In this document: in pieces, positions 37,739 to 50,300 of the stretch
Layout of the letters: every line of letters starts with the position of its first letter
Numbering within the stretch: the stretch's first letter is position 1
Assembly (NCBI GenBank): GCA_035236585.1
Contig: CP141136.1
Coordinates: 50,113,136-50,177,135, forward strand
DNA: 64,000 bases
DNA from: Warburgia ugandensis
Taxonomy: Eukaryota; Streptophyta; Magnoliopsida; Canellales; Canellaceae
Direction: 5' to 3'
Notes under the pieces: model-generated
What the model saw: the letters and a program-made list of their open reading frames with translations, nothing else
Database searches by the model: none
Told to the model about the DNA's origin: nothing
Made by a program: the position numbers and the translations under genes

Positions 37739-40700
37739 CAACCCCAAAAATCTTCCAAAAATCCTCATAAAATCCCCACGAAATTATCTTCAATCTCCTT
37801 GAAAAATTAGATCTAGAATCCCTCTCCAAAACCCCAAAATTTCCAAGAGTTAGATCTCTTTCCAACTTGTTTTTCTTTTTAGATTAGAACAAGAGACCTA
37901 AATTCAATTAGGCACTCTGTTCTAGATCTAATTTGATCAATTCCACCGTTCAAAATATCCCAACACATCTATTCTACAAAACCCCTGAAAAAATTTCAAG
38001 ATCCAACGGTTCAAACAACGGTATTTGCAAGAAAGGTGGATTTTAGGCTATATCTTCATCAACAAGGTATTTTTTTAAATTGGGCATATAAATGAGGTTT
38101 TCTCTCCAATCAAGTAAGTGGAAATCCTTTTCATATATTTTTAGTATTGTTTTATGTAATTTTTATTTTACTGTAATTAATTTTGGTAATAAAAAGGTAA
38201 AAATAAAGTGAACAACAGAACCCTTAATTCATGATGATGGAGTGCTCAGATGAAAAATCTGACTCCACCAATCAATCCAGAATGGTCCAAAACCCCTAGG
38301 ATAGAAGTTTCAGAAAGATCGGAGCAGTTTTGGACCCTCAATTAGAGAGATTAATTCTGGTGGGCCTAGATCAAATCTGGACCCTAAGAACGGCTGAAAA
38401 CTTCAATTTAAGATTGTGGAGTCATATGAACTCCAAATTGAGATCCGAAAGAAGCTATGGAAAGCTTGTAATGTCTAGTTTCTAATGAAGTCATAATATT
38501 TCTAAAATTTATTTCTGTATTTTTTTGTATTTTTCTGTATTTTGGAAATAAGCGTCCAATTTCTAAGATCTTCAAGATCTGAGGTGATCAGATCTTGGAA
38601 ATTTATTTTAGCGATGATATAATAATGTAATAAAGTAATATCTATGGTTAATTTGGACAGATCTTGGATAAAATAAGGGATCTACCCTTTATGGTAGAAA
38701 AACCCAAAAAAAATACAAAGGGACCCACTTGATCAATGAGATCAAGTGTGATCAGATCCTTGGGATGGAAAGAATAAATGTTTATATGATGAAATCCAAG
38801 AAAATCATGGATGGATTATGATAAAAATAGATCAATGTGATCTTTTGACCTTAATAGAGAAAATTCTCTAAATATAACTAAAGTCCTTAATCAAAGGAAA
38901 AGATCTAAGATCAAATGGTTGGATCATAAGTAAAGGTTTCTAAAAATGTAAATATAATTAGTTTCATTTTATATTATTATGTTATAAAGCATGCTAGTAT
39001 AACATTTAGAGTTTAGTATGATATGTGTTCATTCTTATCATAAGGTGCTAGAGTTAATTTAAGTACCTTGCCTCATTTTCATTGAATGTTAAATTAGGTA
39101 GTTTTATGTTTTAAATTTATAATTCATTTATAGTTGAATGTTAGTAGTAGATTTACTTGTTATGAGATAAAGAGCATAAAACATCAAAAATGTATTCTAA
39201 TGAGAAAGTAGAGTTTCATGACACAAATAAGAATGGAGTACTTTGGACTTAATTAGTAAGGGCTATAGTTAGTAGGACAATATAAGGATTATCAAATCCT
39301 TGGCCCAAATTAGGAAAAGAATAATAAACCCCGTGAATGACATTATACATATTCATGGACTTAATTAAAATCCATTAGAAAGAGTACTTAGGGTAAACAT
39401 GCTTATAGGAACCTTATGAAAGGTTGAGCTATGGTCATTCTAGTGAATGATGAACATAGTGGTTAAGGGGGTTATCTAATAGAGCCTCGCTCTTCCCCTA
39501 CCTTCTGTTGACGTTTGTGAGGTCTAAACGCCTCCTTACATGAGGATTGAAGTAATCACTTTGTGTTCACCCATTCAACTAGTAAGCCTTAGCCAATTGG
39601 AAATAAGAGGAGCAATCTAGATTTAGGCTTGAATAAGCTACCTTCAACCATGCACATTAACTGGTTGAATAATAATCATAAGAGCATAAAAGGTTAGTAA
39701 ATTACCTAACCCTAATAAAAACAGTAAGTAAGATAAGGATGATCAAACAAGATCCATTAGATCTTGGATAATCAAGAACAATAAGAATAAGAACACTATA
39801 TTGTACTTAGTATGTATGTTTAGTAGTATACTTGTTATAGTTCATTAGATTAGATAATCCAAACCCTTGATCAAAGGTGATTCAAGGAAGAAAACTAAGA
39901 TCATCCTCCATAGGGATGATCTAAGAACTGAACTTAGATCAAAGAAGAACTAGATGATAGAAGATCTAGGACCTTGATCTTTATCAACATGAGTAGATTG
40001 TCAATCAAAGGATCTATGAAAGATCAAGATCAAGGAGATGAACATACAAAGACTTAGAGATAGAAAAATACTTAGATATGAATGATCTAAAGATCATTCT
40101 AAACATCAGATCTAGTGATCAATAGGATTGTTCATAATTTATATATTGATAATATGTATAGATGTACAGATTACATACATCGGTCAAGATCATGGAAGAT
40201 TGGGGAAAAGAGATCAATCCTTAAAGGTAGGAGGATTTGATTAATGCATTTACATGAGATATTCATGATTGTACTCATGATCTTATGTTGACAAGAGTAA
40301 TGATAATACTTGTAGTAAATCTCTTGAAAACCTTATGATCCAACCAAACACCTATAAGATGGTTAAGGACTAAACTATAAGTGAATAGGGAACTAGAAAA
40401 TATTTCAGCCCTAAGTAAACAGACATATGGTCTGATATATATGAAATCTATTTTACATACAAGCTTGGAGGCTTGTGAGTTTGTTTTAATAGGCATGAGC
40501 CTAGGGGATGCTATTGCTAGAGGAGTTATGAGGGTTTGGCCACCCACTCCTTGAAATTTGATGATATGATGATACCTTGCCCAATGAGAGGCTAAAAGCC
40601 GGGTGGTGGCAATTATGGGAAGGCCACCACTGTGAAAGTCTTGCCCCCCCATACGGGCAGTGACATAATATTTTCCACCGTGGTATCAGTGGTGAACAGG

Positions 40701-41109
40701 GCAGTTATCCAAGCGCGCTAGTACGGATCGAGGCAAAGACATAGCAACCTTTCTGATTATTTTGCACTATGATGCATATGGGAACAGGCATAGTGAAATG
40801 CCTTATGTTATAGCATAATGAAATGCTAGGTAATTGTATATTACCAATGTTTCCCAAGAAGGGAAATTCCCAGTATGAGATTAGCTGTAATACTAAATTC
40901 TCAAAATGAAGAGAATTGATCAGCTTAGTTGGGAATGATATTTGACTATTTTCACAAATTTAATTGGTTTACCCATGAAGGGTATGTATGTATATAGATA
41001 TACATAACTTACAAAGTAAAGAGTATGTTTGAGGATAATGAGATTATGAAGGATTGGAATTACATTGTCAATTATTATGTTTCTTGAATCCCCTACCAAG
41101 CATTGCTTG

Positions 41110-41140
41110 CTGAGATATTGTACTTGTTGCAATATCTCAG
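41110..41140. other. Conserved LTR stem-loop, copy in F
   Basis: Arms CTGAGATATTG and CAATATCTCAG, eleven perfect pairs with a nine-base loop. It is preceded by CCCTACCAAGCATTGCTTG, itself containing the palindrome-like AAGCATTGCTT. Confidence 0.85.
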
Positions 41141-41340
41141 ATCCAGGGAAGGAGACTTAGGAGCTGAAGACTATAGAAGACTTGAAGAGAATAATCTTCA
41201 AGGTATACCCTTGAAGACATGTATTTTTCTTTGTTGAGAGTTTTATTGTATGGTGAGCTTGAGTTTTGGATTATGTAATTTGGACAAGTATTGTACTAGA
41301 TTTGGCTATACTGTGAACCACTGGATGGATCCTGGAGTTT

Positions 41341-41346
41341 AATAAA
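41341..41346 (+). terminator. AATAAA poly(A) signal in LTR F
   Basis: AATAAA about 200 bases before the LTR end and 200 bases after the stem-loop. Confidence 0.5.
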
Positions 41347-42884
41347 AGTATATTCCTTCAATGGAATTTTATTTTGTACACAAATTGTACTTATGTTATG
41401 TATGAAGTGGTGACTTGGGTTTTCAAAACAAGTTCTAAAGAAAAGAATTTCCATTGTTTTGTTTTGCAAAATTTTTTTACACTCTTAAGGGCCCTGCCTT
41501 TCAAAATACTTTACAAATCATGTTTTCAAAAACCCGGGTCGTCACAACAACCATTAGATCTTCGATCTTTTTCTTTAGATCAAGGGTTTTAATTACATTT
41601 AGGGCTTTTACTTCATTAAGATTCAAAGTTCATATCCACTTGTTTTTCTCAAATGTAATCCATGATCTCACTAAATTTCATCATAATCCCATTCATACAA
41701 CCTATCTAAAGGGTCTGATCATGCTTGATCTCATTGATCAAGTGGGTCCGTTTCTATTTTTAAGGTATGTCTACCATAAATGGTAGATTCCTCAATTTAT
41801 CTTAGATCTGTCAAAACAAATCATAGATATCACTTTATTTCAACATTATTTCATCATTAAATTAGATCCCTCAGATCTTGAAGGTCATGAAAATTGGAAG
41901 CTTATTTCCTCAAAACAGAAAGTTTCTTGAAGATTTTTTATCAATTTTATGATTTTAATAGAAAATAAACATTACAAGCTTTCCATAGCTTCTTTTCGAT
42001 CTTGATTTGGAGTTCAGATGAATCAGTAATTGAACAATGAAGTTCACAATAGTTCTGAGGGTCCAGATTTGATTTGGGCCTAGCATAACGATTGACTCAA
42101 ATCAAGTGGAGCGGTGGGTCCAGTCTGTAGGAGTGGGCCATGTCACATCACTGCCCAAGACCACGTCGCTTAGTGCCTTGTTCGATCGAAACATCATCGC
42201 ATGCAGAGACGCTCTTGCAAGGTGGGCTTTTGTGCAGTGTACCATTGCTGTGTCCTGATAGCCTGATCTCTTAAGGGAGATTGGACAGTTCGTTTTGGAC
42301 CGCCCATTCAAATTCCCTCAATTAATGGCTCTAAATTGAATAAAATTTTATGAAAATTATACCCTAATGGTTTTGAACCCTTCTAGATTGATTGGATCCA
42401 TCGGATCCCTCCATCATACCATGAAGGGTTCTTAACCTTACTTGATTTTTATAATTTTAACCTAAAATTAATTTCAAAAAAATAAAAATTATATAAACTA
42501 ATATAAAATAAGTATGGGAAGAATGTCCACCTACCTGATTGGAGAAAATCATAGGTTTTGAATCCCAATTTTATAGAAATATCCCATTGAAGATAAGATC
42601 TCCCGATAACCGCTTGTTTTGTGATTTACCATTGATTGCACCCTTGGATCTTGAAATTTCTTTTGGGGTTTTGTAGATAAGATGGTTTAGGACAATATGA
42701 ATGGTGAGATTGGTGAGATTTGATTTGGAATAGAGTGCCTAATTGAATTTAGGTCTCTTGTTGCAATCTAGAGAGAGGAGAGAGAAAGTGAAAGAAGAAA
42801 GATTTTTGGGCAATTTGGAAATTTGAGAAGCAACATAATTTTGGAGCAATTTTAATGAACATTTTTGTAGGATTTTTGGGGGTG

Positions 42885-42893
42885 TATTTATAG
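42885..42893 (-). promoter_or_regulatory. TATA box of LTR G
   Basis: Minus-strand CTATAAATA, about 550 bases inside the LTR start at 43438. Confidence 0.55.
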
Positions 42894-43443
42894 ATGTTTT
42901 TGAATTTTTCATAATTACTTGTATTAATTATGTTTCAATTCTTTTGAATATTAAATTAACATTGAGTCCTCCACTATGAGTTGGTAGTTGTTTGACCACT
43001 CATTACATGTTTTTTGGCCGTTGGATTCATATGTGGGCTCCACTGAGGTGTGAAAGGACCATTTTGCCCTTTTATGGAGAAAAATACGTTTTATTCTCCA
43101 GAACTCGGATTGAGTGTACTTAGTGGCGTTGGAATCGTATTTCTGAGTACATTCTAAATACTGATGTCTTAGATCTTAGTTATTAGTAAAATTATCATTT
43201 TACCCTTTTGTTTATAAAAATAGAGAAAATTAGGAATTTTTCATGTTAACTCAGAATTGAACATACTTAGTGTCATTTTAATCGGTTTCTTGAGTACATT
43301 CATAATTTCTAAGTTTTAAATCATGTTTTAATCTTTATAAAAAAAAATTCCAATAACCTAATATTCCAGCCTGAAATTTCTAAAAATTCAAACTAAATTG
43401 ATTTTCTCAATCAATTTACAAAGATTGGGGTTATTACAATAGA

Positions 43444-44160
43444 TCTAAGAACAAAACTAATACAATGATGTATATCTCTCATAGGAGGTAAACTATTAGG
43501 AATTTATTGAGGATATGCATCTTCACAAGTAAGTAGTGCACGTACCTCAAATGTTTTAGAAGGAATCTCCAGTTTTAATGCTTTTAAAACAATTTTCTTA
43601 ACATTGAAAATGAAAGAGTGAGTTTTTCTAAAATCATCATGTTGTACTTTCCTATCATATTGCTATGAGCATCCTAAAACAATAAATGACATGCATCCAT
43701 TAGAATAACATGATACCATACTTCATCCTTATACCTATTTTCAATAGAAAAAGAGACTAGGCATTTTCAAGTTACCTTAATTTGATGTTCCTTGGCCAAC
43801 CACTTGAGTTTGTATGGTTGAGGAGGCTCCATTTTCAACTTCAACCTGTTCACTAGTTCCATAAAAGCAACATTCTCACAAGCACCATTGTTAGTTATAA
43901 CATCACATAACTTGCCATTGGATGTGCATCTTTAGGAAAAGATGGTGTACCTAGCTAATCATTACCATCTGTATGAATGACACTCAAGCTTCTTTGCACC
44001 ACCAAAATCTTAACTTGATCGATATGGATGCCATCTTCATTTTTTTCATAACTTGATTGAGATTCCTCATCTTCAAAGTTTTAATTCTTCCACCAAAACA
44101 ACAACTTTATGGTTTACACAATTAAGGGTTAAGATCTCTCTAATCCTAGTCAAATGAAAT
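43444..44160 (-). mobile_element. pol: Element L, right part (protease and start of reverse transcriptase)
   Basis: Minus-strand gypsy pol resumes directly after the ATAGA target duplication. PPMRDIHHCISF near 43480 is the block just before reverse transcriptase. GACENVAFMELVNRLKLK near 43880 and QPYKLKWL plus MDACHLL further down are protease-region motifs typical of CRM-like chromoviruses. This confirms that the reverse transcriptase at 12834-13315 and this part flank one insertion site. Signal fades past about 44000. No gag zinc knuckle was found. Confidence 0.85.
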
Positions 44161-44875
44161 TTGTAACCAAAACAAAATAAATAAATAATGCAAATCTAAC
44201 ACTAACAAATTCTCAAAATAGTCATAGAAGCTAACGTATAATAACAAGTTCTATATTAACAAATCCTAAAATTATAACAAATTTAACCTAGAACTACCAT
44301 GAACAAAATTGGAAAATACATCCTAACTTAGCTTAGATAAGCATGTTTTCTAACTATTCCTAAGATTGATGAAAAACCATCTATGTGGATATAAAATGTT
44401 GCTTAATCCTAGTCTAAACTAAACATAAAATAGCACCTAAACTATGCTAGAATTAAACAAATAAACAAGTGTTAAAATATGGAAGTAAATCTCTATCTAA
44501 AAACTAGAATAAAATGCATGAAATCTAAAATCAAAACACAAACCAAACTTAAAGATGAACAAAAAAAGAACAAATTTTATTCAAATGAACTCTCAAATAA
44601 TTACAATGACTTGAGAAAAATGGAAAAAAAAAAAAAAAAAAAAAAAAAAACTAGTACAAGACTTCCTTGGATTGGATTGAAGATGGATGTTAGGATCTTT
44701 TTGGCATGTCATGCACTAAGTAGACCTTTAAGATCTCCTCACCAAAGCCATGCAAATAATCAGAAACTCTCACTTAGAAAATATTAGAAAAATCCCATAA
44801 GAGAAATATGCATTCTACTTCTTCTAAAAAATTTCCAAAATGCCTAGCACTCCACGAAAGAATAACCAAACTTCT
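44161..44875. other. Unassigned A-rich stretch
   Basis: No coding motif recognised. A run of 27 A lies at 44624-44650. Composition resembles the LTR of K (lists of short A-rich words) but no clear alignment was found. It may be the gag/leader side of L. Confidence 0.4.
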
Positions 44876-45416
44876 TGTGATGCCTTGGGCTTTTGTAATG
44901 TTTTTTAAATACTTCTTCAAAATTTTGAGATATCCCTTGTCTGAAAATTTCTTTTAAAATCAAAGCAAATGAAAATCTTTTCCTTAGAAAGCATTCCCAA
45001 ACACCCTAAGTGTCATTTTCTTCACAAACACGAAGGACTTAATGGTGGCATGGATGTTTCATTCCTACAAAAAATTTGGCCATATTTACTCTATTTTTTG
45101 AACATATATGCATCTATACATGCAATGCAGAGCACCTAATAAATTTACACATAGATTTTTGAGTTGTAAGAAAACAAATAACACAAACTTTATCATTTTC
45201 TAGAACTTCAAGTTACAACCACATTAAATCATGTTTCATTAATTAGAAATGGGTATACTATTTCAAATATCATATCCACTTGCATTCTTAGATAGTCCAT
45301 AAAACGAATCTTATGTTCAAATACATGAAGTCTTGATCTTTTGTAGTTACTAACTACATAATTTGTGTCTCATCCTTAGCTTAACCCATTCTTCCTTTAG
45401 CTATAACTCTTCAAAT

Positions 45417-45449
45417 CTAAGATATTGTAAACAAATTATAATATCTTAG
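45417..45449. other. Conserved LTR stem-loop, copy in J
   Basis: Arms CTAAGATATT and AATATCTTAG pair perfectly. Relative to F one pair is changed on both sides (G-C to A-T). Confidence 0.8.
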
Positions 45450-46807
45450 TAAGCTTGCACTTATGTAGGCTGAATAAGATGTTAAATTGGCATGCAGTTC
45501 ATACTTTACAAAATCGATGCTTTTAACAAATATTCTTATTTGAACAAGGTCTTGATATTTTAAAACATGGTGCTCATGTCAAAATTATAAATTCACAAAC
45601 TATTTGTTCCATAGAAATGAAATCAAATCATAAGTCAAAATAGTTTAGTAAATAAATTATATGTTCATTGTAAATTAGGTTCAAATCATATAAGATCATA
45701 ATACAAATCTAAGTGCATTTCTAACAAAATGTGTCTTGATAGTAAATCAAATCATATATCATAATAAATCATATCAATATCAAAACTATCAATAACAAAA
45801 TTTGTGCAATGAAAATGAACTAAAACGATACAAATCAAATCAAAATATGTATCAATAACATATAAATATTATTAATATCAAATCTATCAATCAAACATCT
45901 TCAACATCATATTTGTTTGTAAATGGGCAAGGACTAACTCTTACGAATTATTTAATTTTAACCATATATATGAATCAATGGATCAACTCGTCAATCTAGT
46001 CCATGAAAACACAGTTCATTGCTAAGTGGCACAACCATCCTTCCACAAGCTCTTGTCTAACTCTTGAGATTGTACAACATGTCAACCCATGTCCAAATAA
46101 ATTGGAAGGTTAATTATGCATGTAGCAAAACCAAAATCCCAATCTACACTCCTTAGTCGGTACCACATTACCTACATCCTCAATATCCAGTTTAAGGCTC
46201 AGATCTAAGCCATGGAGGCTTAAATCTAGCTTGGATTTTAGTAATTAAGTTCAATCTTATAAATGAATGTTGCATTGACCTAGATTTTTTTGTTCATTGG
46301 AATTTCTTGTGCAATCATCAAATACATAAGAATTAATGGTGTGGAATCTACTTCAGATGTGTTCTCCCCCTTCAATTTGGCTTTAAATTATGTGGATGAT
46401 CCACATCTGACATTGTAAGATCTCTATCCATCGCTGCATCCCTGGATCTCTTACCAAACATCATAGATCTCCAAATTCTTTGAGAGGTTTTGCTCCTTAT
46501 AATTTTAGAAAGATGATGAATGGTTCAGATCATTGATTATGTTGGTCATTTTCACCAGTTAATCTATAAGACATGATGCATCACTATTCTTTTATTTATT
46601 TTGCAAGATGTGGCTGGATCAATGACCATGCAAAGGGTTTTTGGTCATTTTTGTGTGGGAAAGGAAATGATAGGTTCAAATCATTGATCCGAGCAGTAAT
46701 TTTCTCCAGTTGGGTTGGTCATATATAGGAAGAAAACCCACACATAGTCAGCTCCCTACTGGCATTAATGGTTGGTTTATCTTAGTTTTTTGACAACCAG
46801 GATTTCC

Positions 46808-46811
<4 letters not shown>

Positions 46812-46851
<40 letters not shown>
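46812..46851. repeat. (TC)n microsatellite
   Basis: About 20 TC units in the J 3' LTR. Confidence 0.95.
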
Positions 46852-46853
<2 letters not shown>

Positions 46854-48877
46854 ATTCTTCCTTCCTCCTTCTTTTTTCCCTTCTATTAAGTGTTTAATTT
46901 TGGCTAAAAGACCCCTAGTTTAGCATTCAATTAGATCATCCAACCATTTAAATTTGCAAAATTTAGCTTGATTTTAAATTTAGCTCAAATTGACCATCCA
47001 AACCTTAATTTTTTCAAAATCAATGGTCAACGAGAGGATTAATGTATGGTTTTGATAATTCTAGTTTAGTCTTTTATTTTGCAAATCAGCTAAAGGAGGG
47101 TTGGATAGATCAGATCTAATTTCAACAGTGCAGATCAAGTGGAGATCAATAAGGTAGGAGTCTTAATTGGAAGAGGAGTTATAAAAGGAAGAAGAGTCCT
47201 AAATGGGAAGAAGAGGACTTTCCTAATAGGAATCTACCTCTTCAGGAAGAGTTAGAGGAGTTTTTTTGTTTTTAGTTTGTTTTGCTTTCCCCAATTGAAT
47301 TCCTTTCTCATTCATGATACTCCCTCTTCCTGGTTGTTTTAGAGTTTTCCTAGTTTACTATCTCTCTTTCACATTAACCGCTTTCCCTTTTCATTCATTG
47401 TTTGTTTTCAATGCACCACCTAGTCTAGCTTTTCTCCACCGTGTTCACCCTTGCTTCCATTCATCATCACTGCACAAAGTTTCTACTTTCTCATCGCAAC
47501 TTGACGTCTAGAAGCTAGGTGTCCTTCTCAACACGTCCTTCTCCTCTACCAACCATCGGCCCTCCACTCTTCCTAGCCTTCACCAATACCCTGCATCCAT
47601 CTCATCCCCATCTCTTCCTAGCCATCTCCTTTTCACTATCTCTCCCGTACCCTCTCTTACTCGCATCCCCTGTTCCAGACGATGCCTAGACTAAAGGCGT
47701 CATTTTCTTTCATCTCCACCTCTTCAACGCTAATCTAGTCCACGGTCTAATCCATCACAATTTTTTTCCCACTGGCCAGCATTGAAACCAATTTTGTTTT
47801 CAGCTTTTCATCGAGATCTGGCATCATCTCCAACGGCCCTGAACCAGATGATGCCCATCTCCATCGACATCCAGCCAGATAGACCAGTCCGGTCGGCCTA
47901 GGGAGGAAAAGCCCAAATTGGGTTTTCCCCACTCTCTTCTCCTCTCCCTTCCCTTCTTCTCCCACCTCCAGCTCCCTCTTTCTCATTGAGGTTAGTCTGG
48001 TTTTTTATTAAAAAACAAAATTTTGATTAAATTCCCTTTTTGCCCTTCTTCCTTTAATTAAAATTACAATTTTGTCCTCTTTCTTTAATTACGTCTGTGT
48101 CCTCTTTTTATTTACATTTGTGTTCCCGTTTTATTTACATATGTGTCCCTATTCTATTCAAGTTTTATTTTATCCATCTTTTGACAGTGTTATCCATGAA
48201 TAGTATAATTCAGGGATGTTTAATTAGTTTTATTTTATGTTTTCTGAATTTGAAATTTATGTAAATTGCATCAATTGAATAAAGCTGAACGATTATGTTA
48301 GTTTTGCATTTTCTTTAAGTTTTAAATAATTAAATTTTATTAAAAACTCCAAAATTTTAAAGCGAGTCCCCGTGGGATCAAGCCATATTTGCATAGCTAT
48401 ACTACAATAACCCGTGCACTTGCAGAAAACATCAACACTTTTTCTTCTTTTCTCTCTCTTGCATTGGATAACAACCCAAGCATTGTTTGTTATCCCTAAC
48501 AAGTGGTTTTGATATCAATTTTGGTCCCTCCTTAAAATTTTTAATTATATTTAAGTGTTTTAATTCATCTAATGTTTTAATTTTGTTATTCTTATTTCTC
48601 ATCCCATAATATGACCATTTGTTATGCTATTTGACTGCCTGTGGATTGGTTTTCACAAAATGGGGCATACCTTTTCATCTGGACTTAGATTTATGTGTTC
48701 GTAGAGTTATTAAATCCTTTTTTGGGTACATTTCAAATATTAAAGTTTAAAAGGTCACCTAAGTGTCTTTCAAAAGCTCATTTCCACAAAACTTAAAACA
48801 TAAAATTCTATATTTGCATTTCATTAAAATTAAATGAAAATTTCAGGAAATTGAATTTAAAAATTGAAGGTATTACA

Positions 48878-48930
48878 TTCTTTACTTCTGACAAAAAAAA
48901 TTTCCTGAAGATTTCTTTCAATGCTCCTCA
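48878..48930 (-). promoter_or_regulatory. Polypurine-side block of J
   Basis: On the minus strand a block with CTTCAGGAAATTTTTTTTG precedes the LTR start at 48877. It resembles the TCAGGACGAAATTTTTTT block that precedes the LTR in Tekay-type elements. It supports reading 44876-48877 as a 3' LTR and not a solo LTR. Confidence 0.6.
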
Positions 48931-48979
48931 AACAATTCTAAAGGCATTTAATTACTCAAAATTCCTTTTTAATGTTATT

Positions 48980-49130
48980 CTTCAAACAATTTTGGATATA
49001 TTCTTCTCATCTCATCATTGATTTGAGTTCTAACTACCATATAGGGCAAAAACCTTCATGAGATAATTTTAACCAAAGGAATCTTCTTATTTCTTAACTT
49101 CTCCTTTTGTTCTAAATCCTATAATTCTAG
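48980..49130 (-). pseudogene. pol: Pol C-terminus with chromodomain end (J)
   Basis: The minus strand reads LRNKKIPLVKII near 49100-49065 and EMRRIYPKLFEE near 49020-48985. These correspond to the 'LRNKEIPLVKVLW' and 'EMRxxYPxLF' blocks around the chromodomain end of Tekay/Del-type chromoviruses. Short and decayed, but both motifs occur in the expected order and spacing. Confidence 0.7.
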
Positions 49131-49559
49131 AATCAATGAAATCCTCAAAACACATGATTTCTAACTTCAAACTCTCAATCTTTATATTGCTTATCAAGAT
49201 AACTTTTCTAGTTATATTATTGCGAACCACTATGCAGTTTAAAGCTGATCCATAACTTGGTAATAAGTCCACATTATTCTATAATTTCTTCTCATATAGG
49301 TAAGGTCTCTAGATCTTTTAAAACAATCACCACAACTATCAGTAAACTGTCCCGAGTAGGATCATATCATCAACTTTCTTAATAATGATGTAGTATATGC
49401 AATCACCCTTTTGTCTTACATTAATGCACATCCCTTATCTATTTTTGATGCAGTCATTGAAACTCATCAAAAGTTCCAATATTTGGGGTTAAAAGAATTA
49501 ATGGTACAATGGTCAACTCTTACTACCTCTACCTTTACTTGTCCACTACAACTCTATTT

Positions 49560-49850
49560 GGAATAAAGTGGCCCAAAAGTTGACTTTCTCAATCAATGAA
49601 ACTACCATCAAAGTTGTCTTTTGAATGTTTTCTTTAGGAATCCTCATCTAATGATAATGAGACTTCAAATCAATCCTTGAAGACATGACGATTGTGTAAA
49701 GATGACCAAATAGTTAGTCAATTCAGGATAGAGGATGCTTATTATTCACCATGACACCTCTATGTATTAGATAGTTAATACAAAATCTCGTTAACTCACT
49801 CTTCTTTAGAAGAACAAGAATAGAATTTTCCATAACAAAACAAAATATAT
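49560..49850 (-). pseudogene. pol: Gypsy reverse transcriptase remnant (J)
   Basis: The minus strand shows SILVLLKKSELTRFCINY, NNKHPL, then SRIDLKSHYH and IPKENIQKTTLM. These match the chromovirus order of 'VLFVKKKDGTLRLCIDYR', 'KYPLPRID', 'SKIDLRSGYHQ' and 'EDIPKTAF'. It is strongly decayed. Confidence 0.8.
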
Positions 49851-50224
49851 GATAAGTTATTAACCTAGCAGTTTCTACTATTGATTTCCTCGGTAATATA
49901 GTTTTAGTAAGATAAACTTATATCATGTTTTGGAGATAGAAACTACATCAAGTATAAACTCAATAATTGAACCTATCTCCCTTTTAATGTAGTAATCTAG
50001 GTCGATGTTTAGGAAATGCATAAGGAATTTTTTAGACTACTAACATCTCCTATAGGCTAGGTTCACTATTCTCTTGAATCTCAATTATAGTTGAAATGAT
50101 GTCTATTATTGTTTTGCAATGTCTCTAACCAGTTCCAAAATAAAATGAAAAAGGATCGTGTGAAAACATCTCTTTTGAGAAGAGATAATTACAACTCATA
50201 GATCATCAAAAATGAATTTATGGA

Positions 50225-50300
50225 AATTACCTTTTCCCAATGTACACCAATTAATCCATCCCTAAGATGACATCAAAGCCCATAAAGTTTAATGAGGAGT
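50225..50300 (-). pseudogene. pol: Gypsy protease remnant (J)
   Basis: The minus strand reads NFMGFDVILGMD followed by LVYIG, the 'DFDVILGMDWL' block at the end of chromovirus protease. It lies upstream of the reverse transcriptase trace in the correct order. Confidence 0.75.

Larger units (their letters stand above)
37114..41546 (+). mobile_element. Solo LTR F (4433 bp), A/B/G subfamily
   Basis: Starts TGTAATAACCCC, ends CCCGGGTCGTCACA, flanked by ACAAC on both sides (37109-37113 and 41547-41551). The A/G LTR reads straight on across it ('cttatgatacaac' then 'aaccattagatctt', as at 15160 in B). It has no internal region, so it is a solo LTR. It keeps a TATA box (37729), the stem-loop (41110) and AATAAA (41341), and is the best single reference copy for this LTR subfamily here. 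Confidence 0.93.
13316..43438 (-). mobile_element. Element A/G: long-LTR Ty3/gypsy element holding four nested insertions directly or at second level
   Basis: Reverse-oriented element. It is bounded by TGTGACAACCC at 13316 and GGGGTTATTACA ending at 43438, and flanked on both sides by ATAGA (13311-13315 and 43439-43443), a 5-bp target duplication. The LTR on the left is the 3' LTR (13316-36728, interrupted). The polypurine tract abuts it at 36729-36742. The other LTR fills about 36850-43438. Almost no internal region is left and no gag or pol was found. B, D (with C and E) and F lie inside its LTRs. The matching target duplication after about 30 kb of nested DNA shows that this is one insertion. 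Confidence 0.85.
36850..43438 (-). repeat. 5' LTR of A/G (G), with F inside
   Basis: LTR start at 43438 (minus-strand TGTAATAACCCC). The sequence runs left to 41547, then, past solo LTR F, from 37113 to about 36850. It is collinear with B (for example 41552 on against 15170 on). It contains a TATA box at 42885. Only the U3-side half is recognisable. Confidence 0.8.
44876..48877 (-). repeat. 3' LTR of J
   Basis: Runs from minus-strand TGTAATACC at 48877 to the end GGCATCACA at 44876, about 4.0 kb. Its poly(A)-side 360 bases match the LTR pieces at 51145, 56130 and 57280. A CT-rich block at 47300-47990 and a TC microsatellite at 46812 lie inside. The stem-loop is at 45417. Confidence 0.8.

Noticed and set aside
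44876-48877. Solo LTR reading of the J 3' LTR
   Set aside because: Flanks cttct and ttctt do not match as a 5-bp duplication, and a polypurine-side block and pol traces follow directly.
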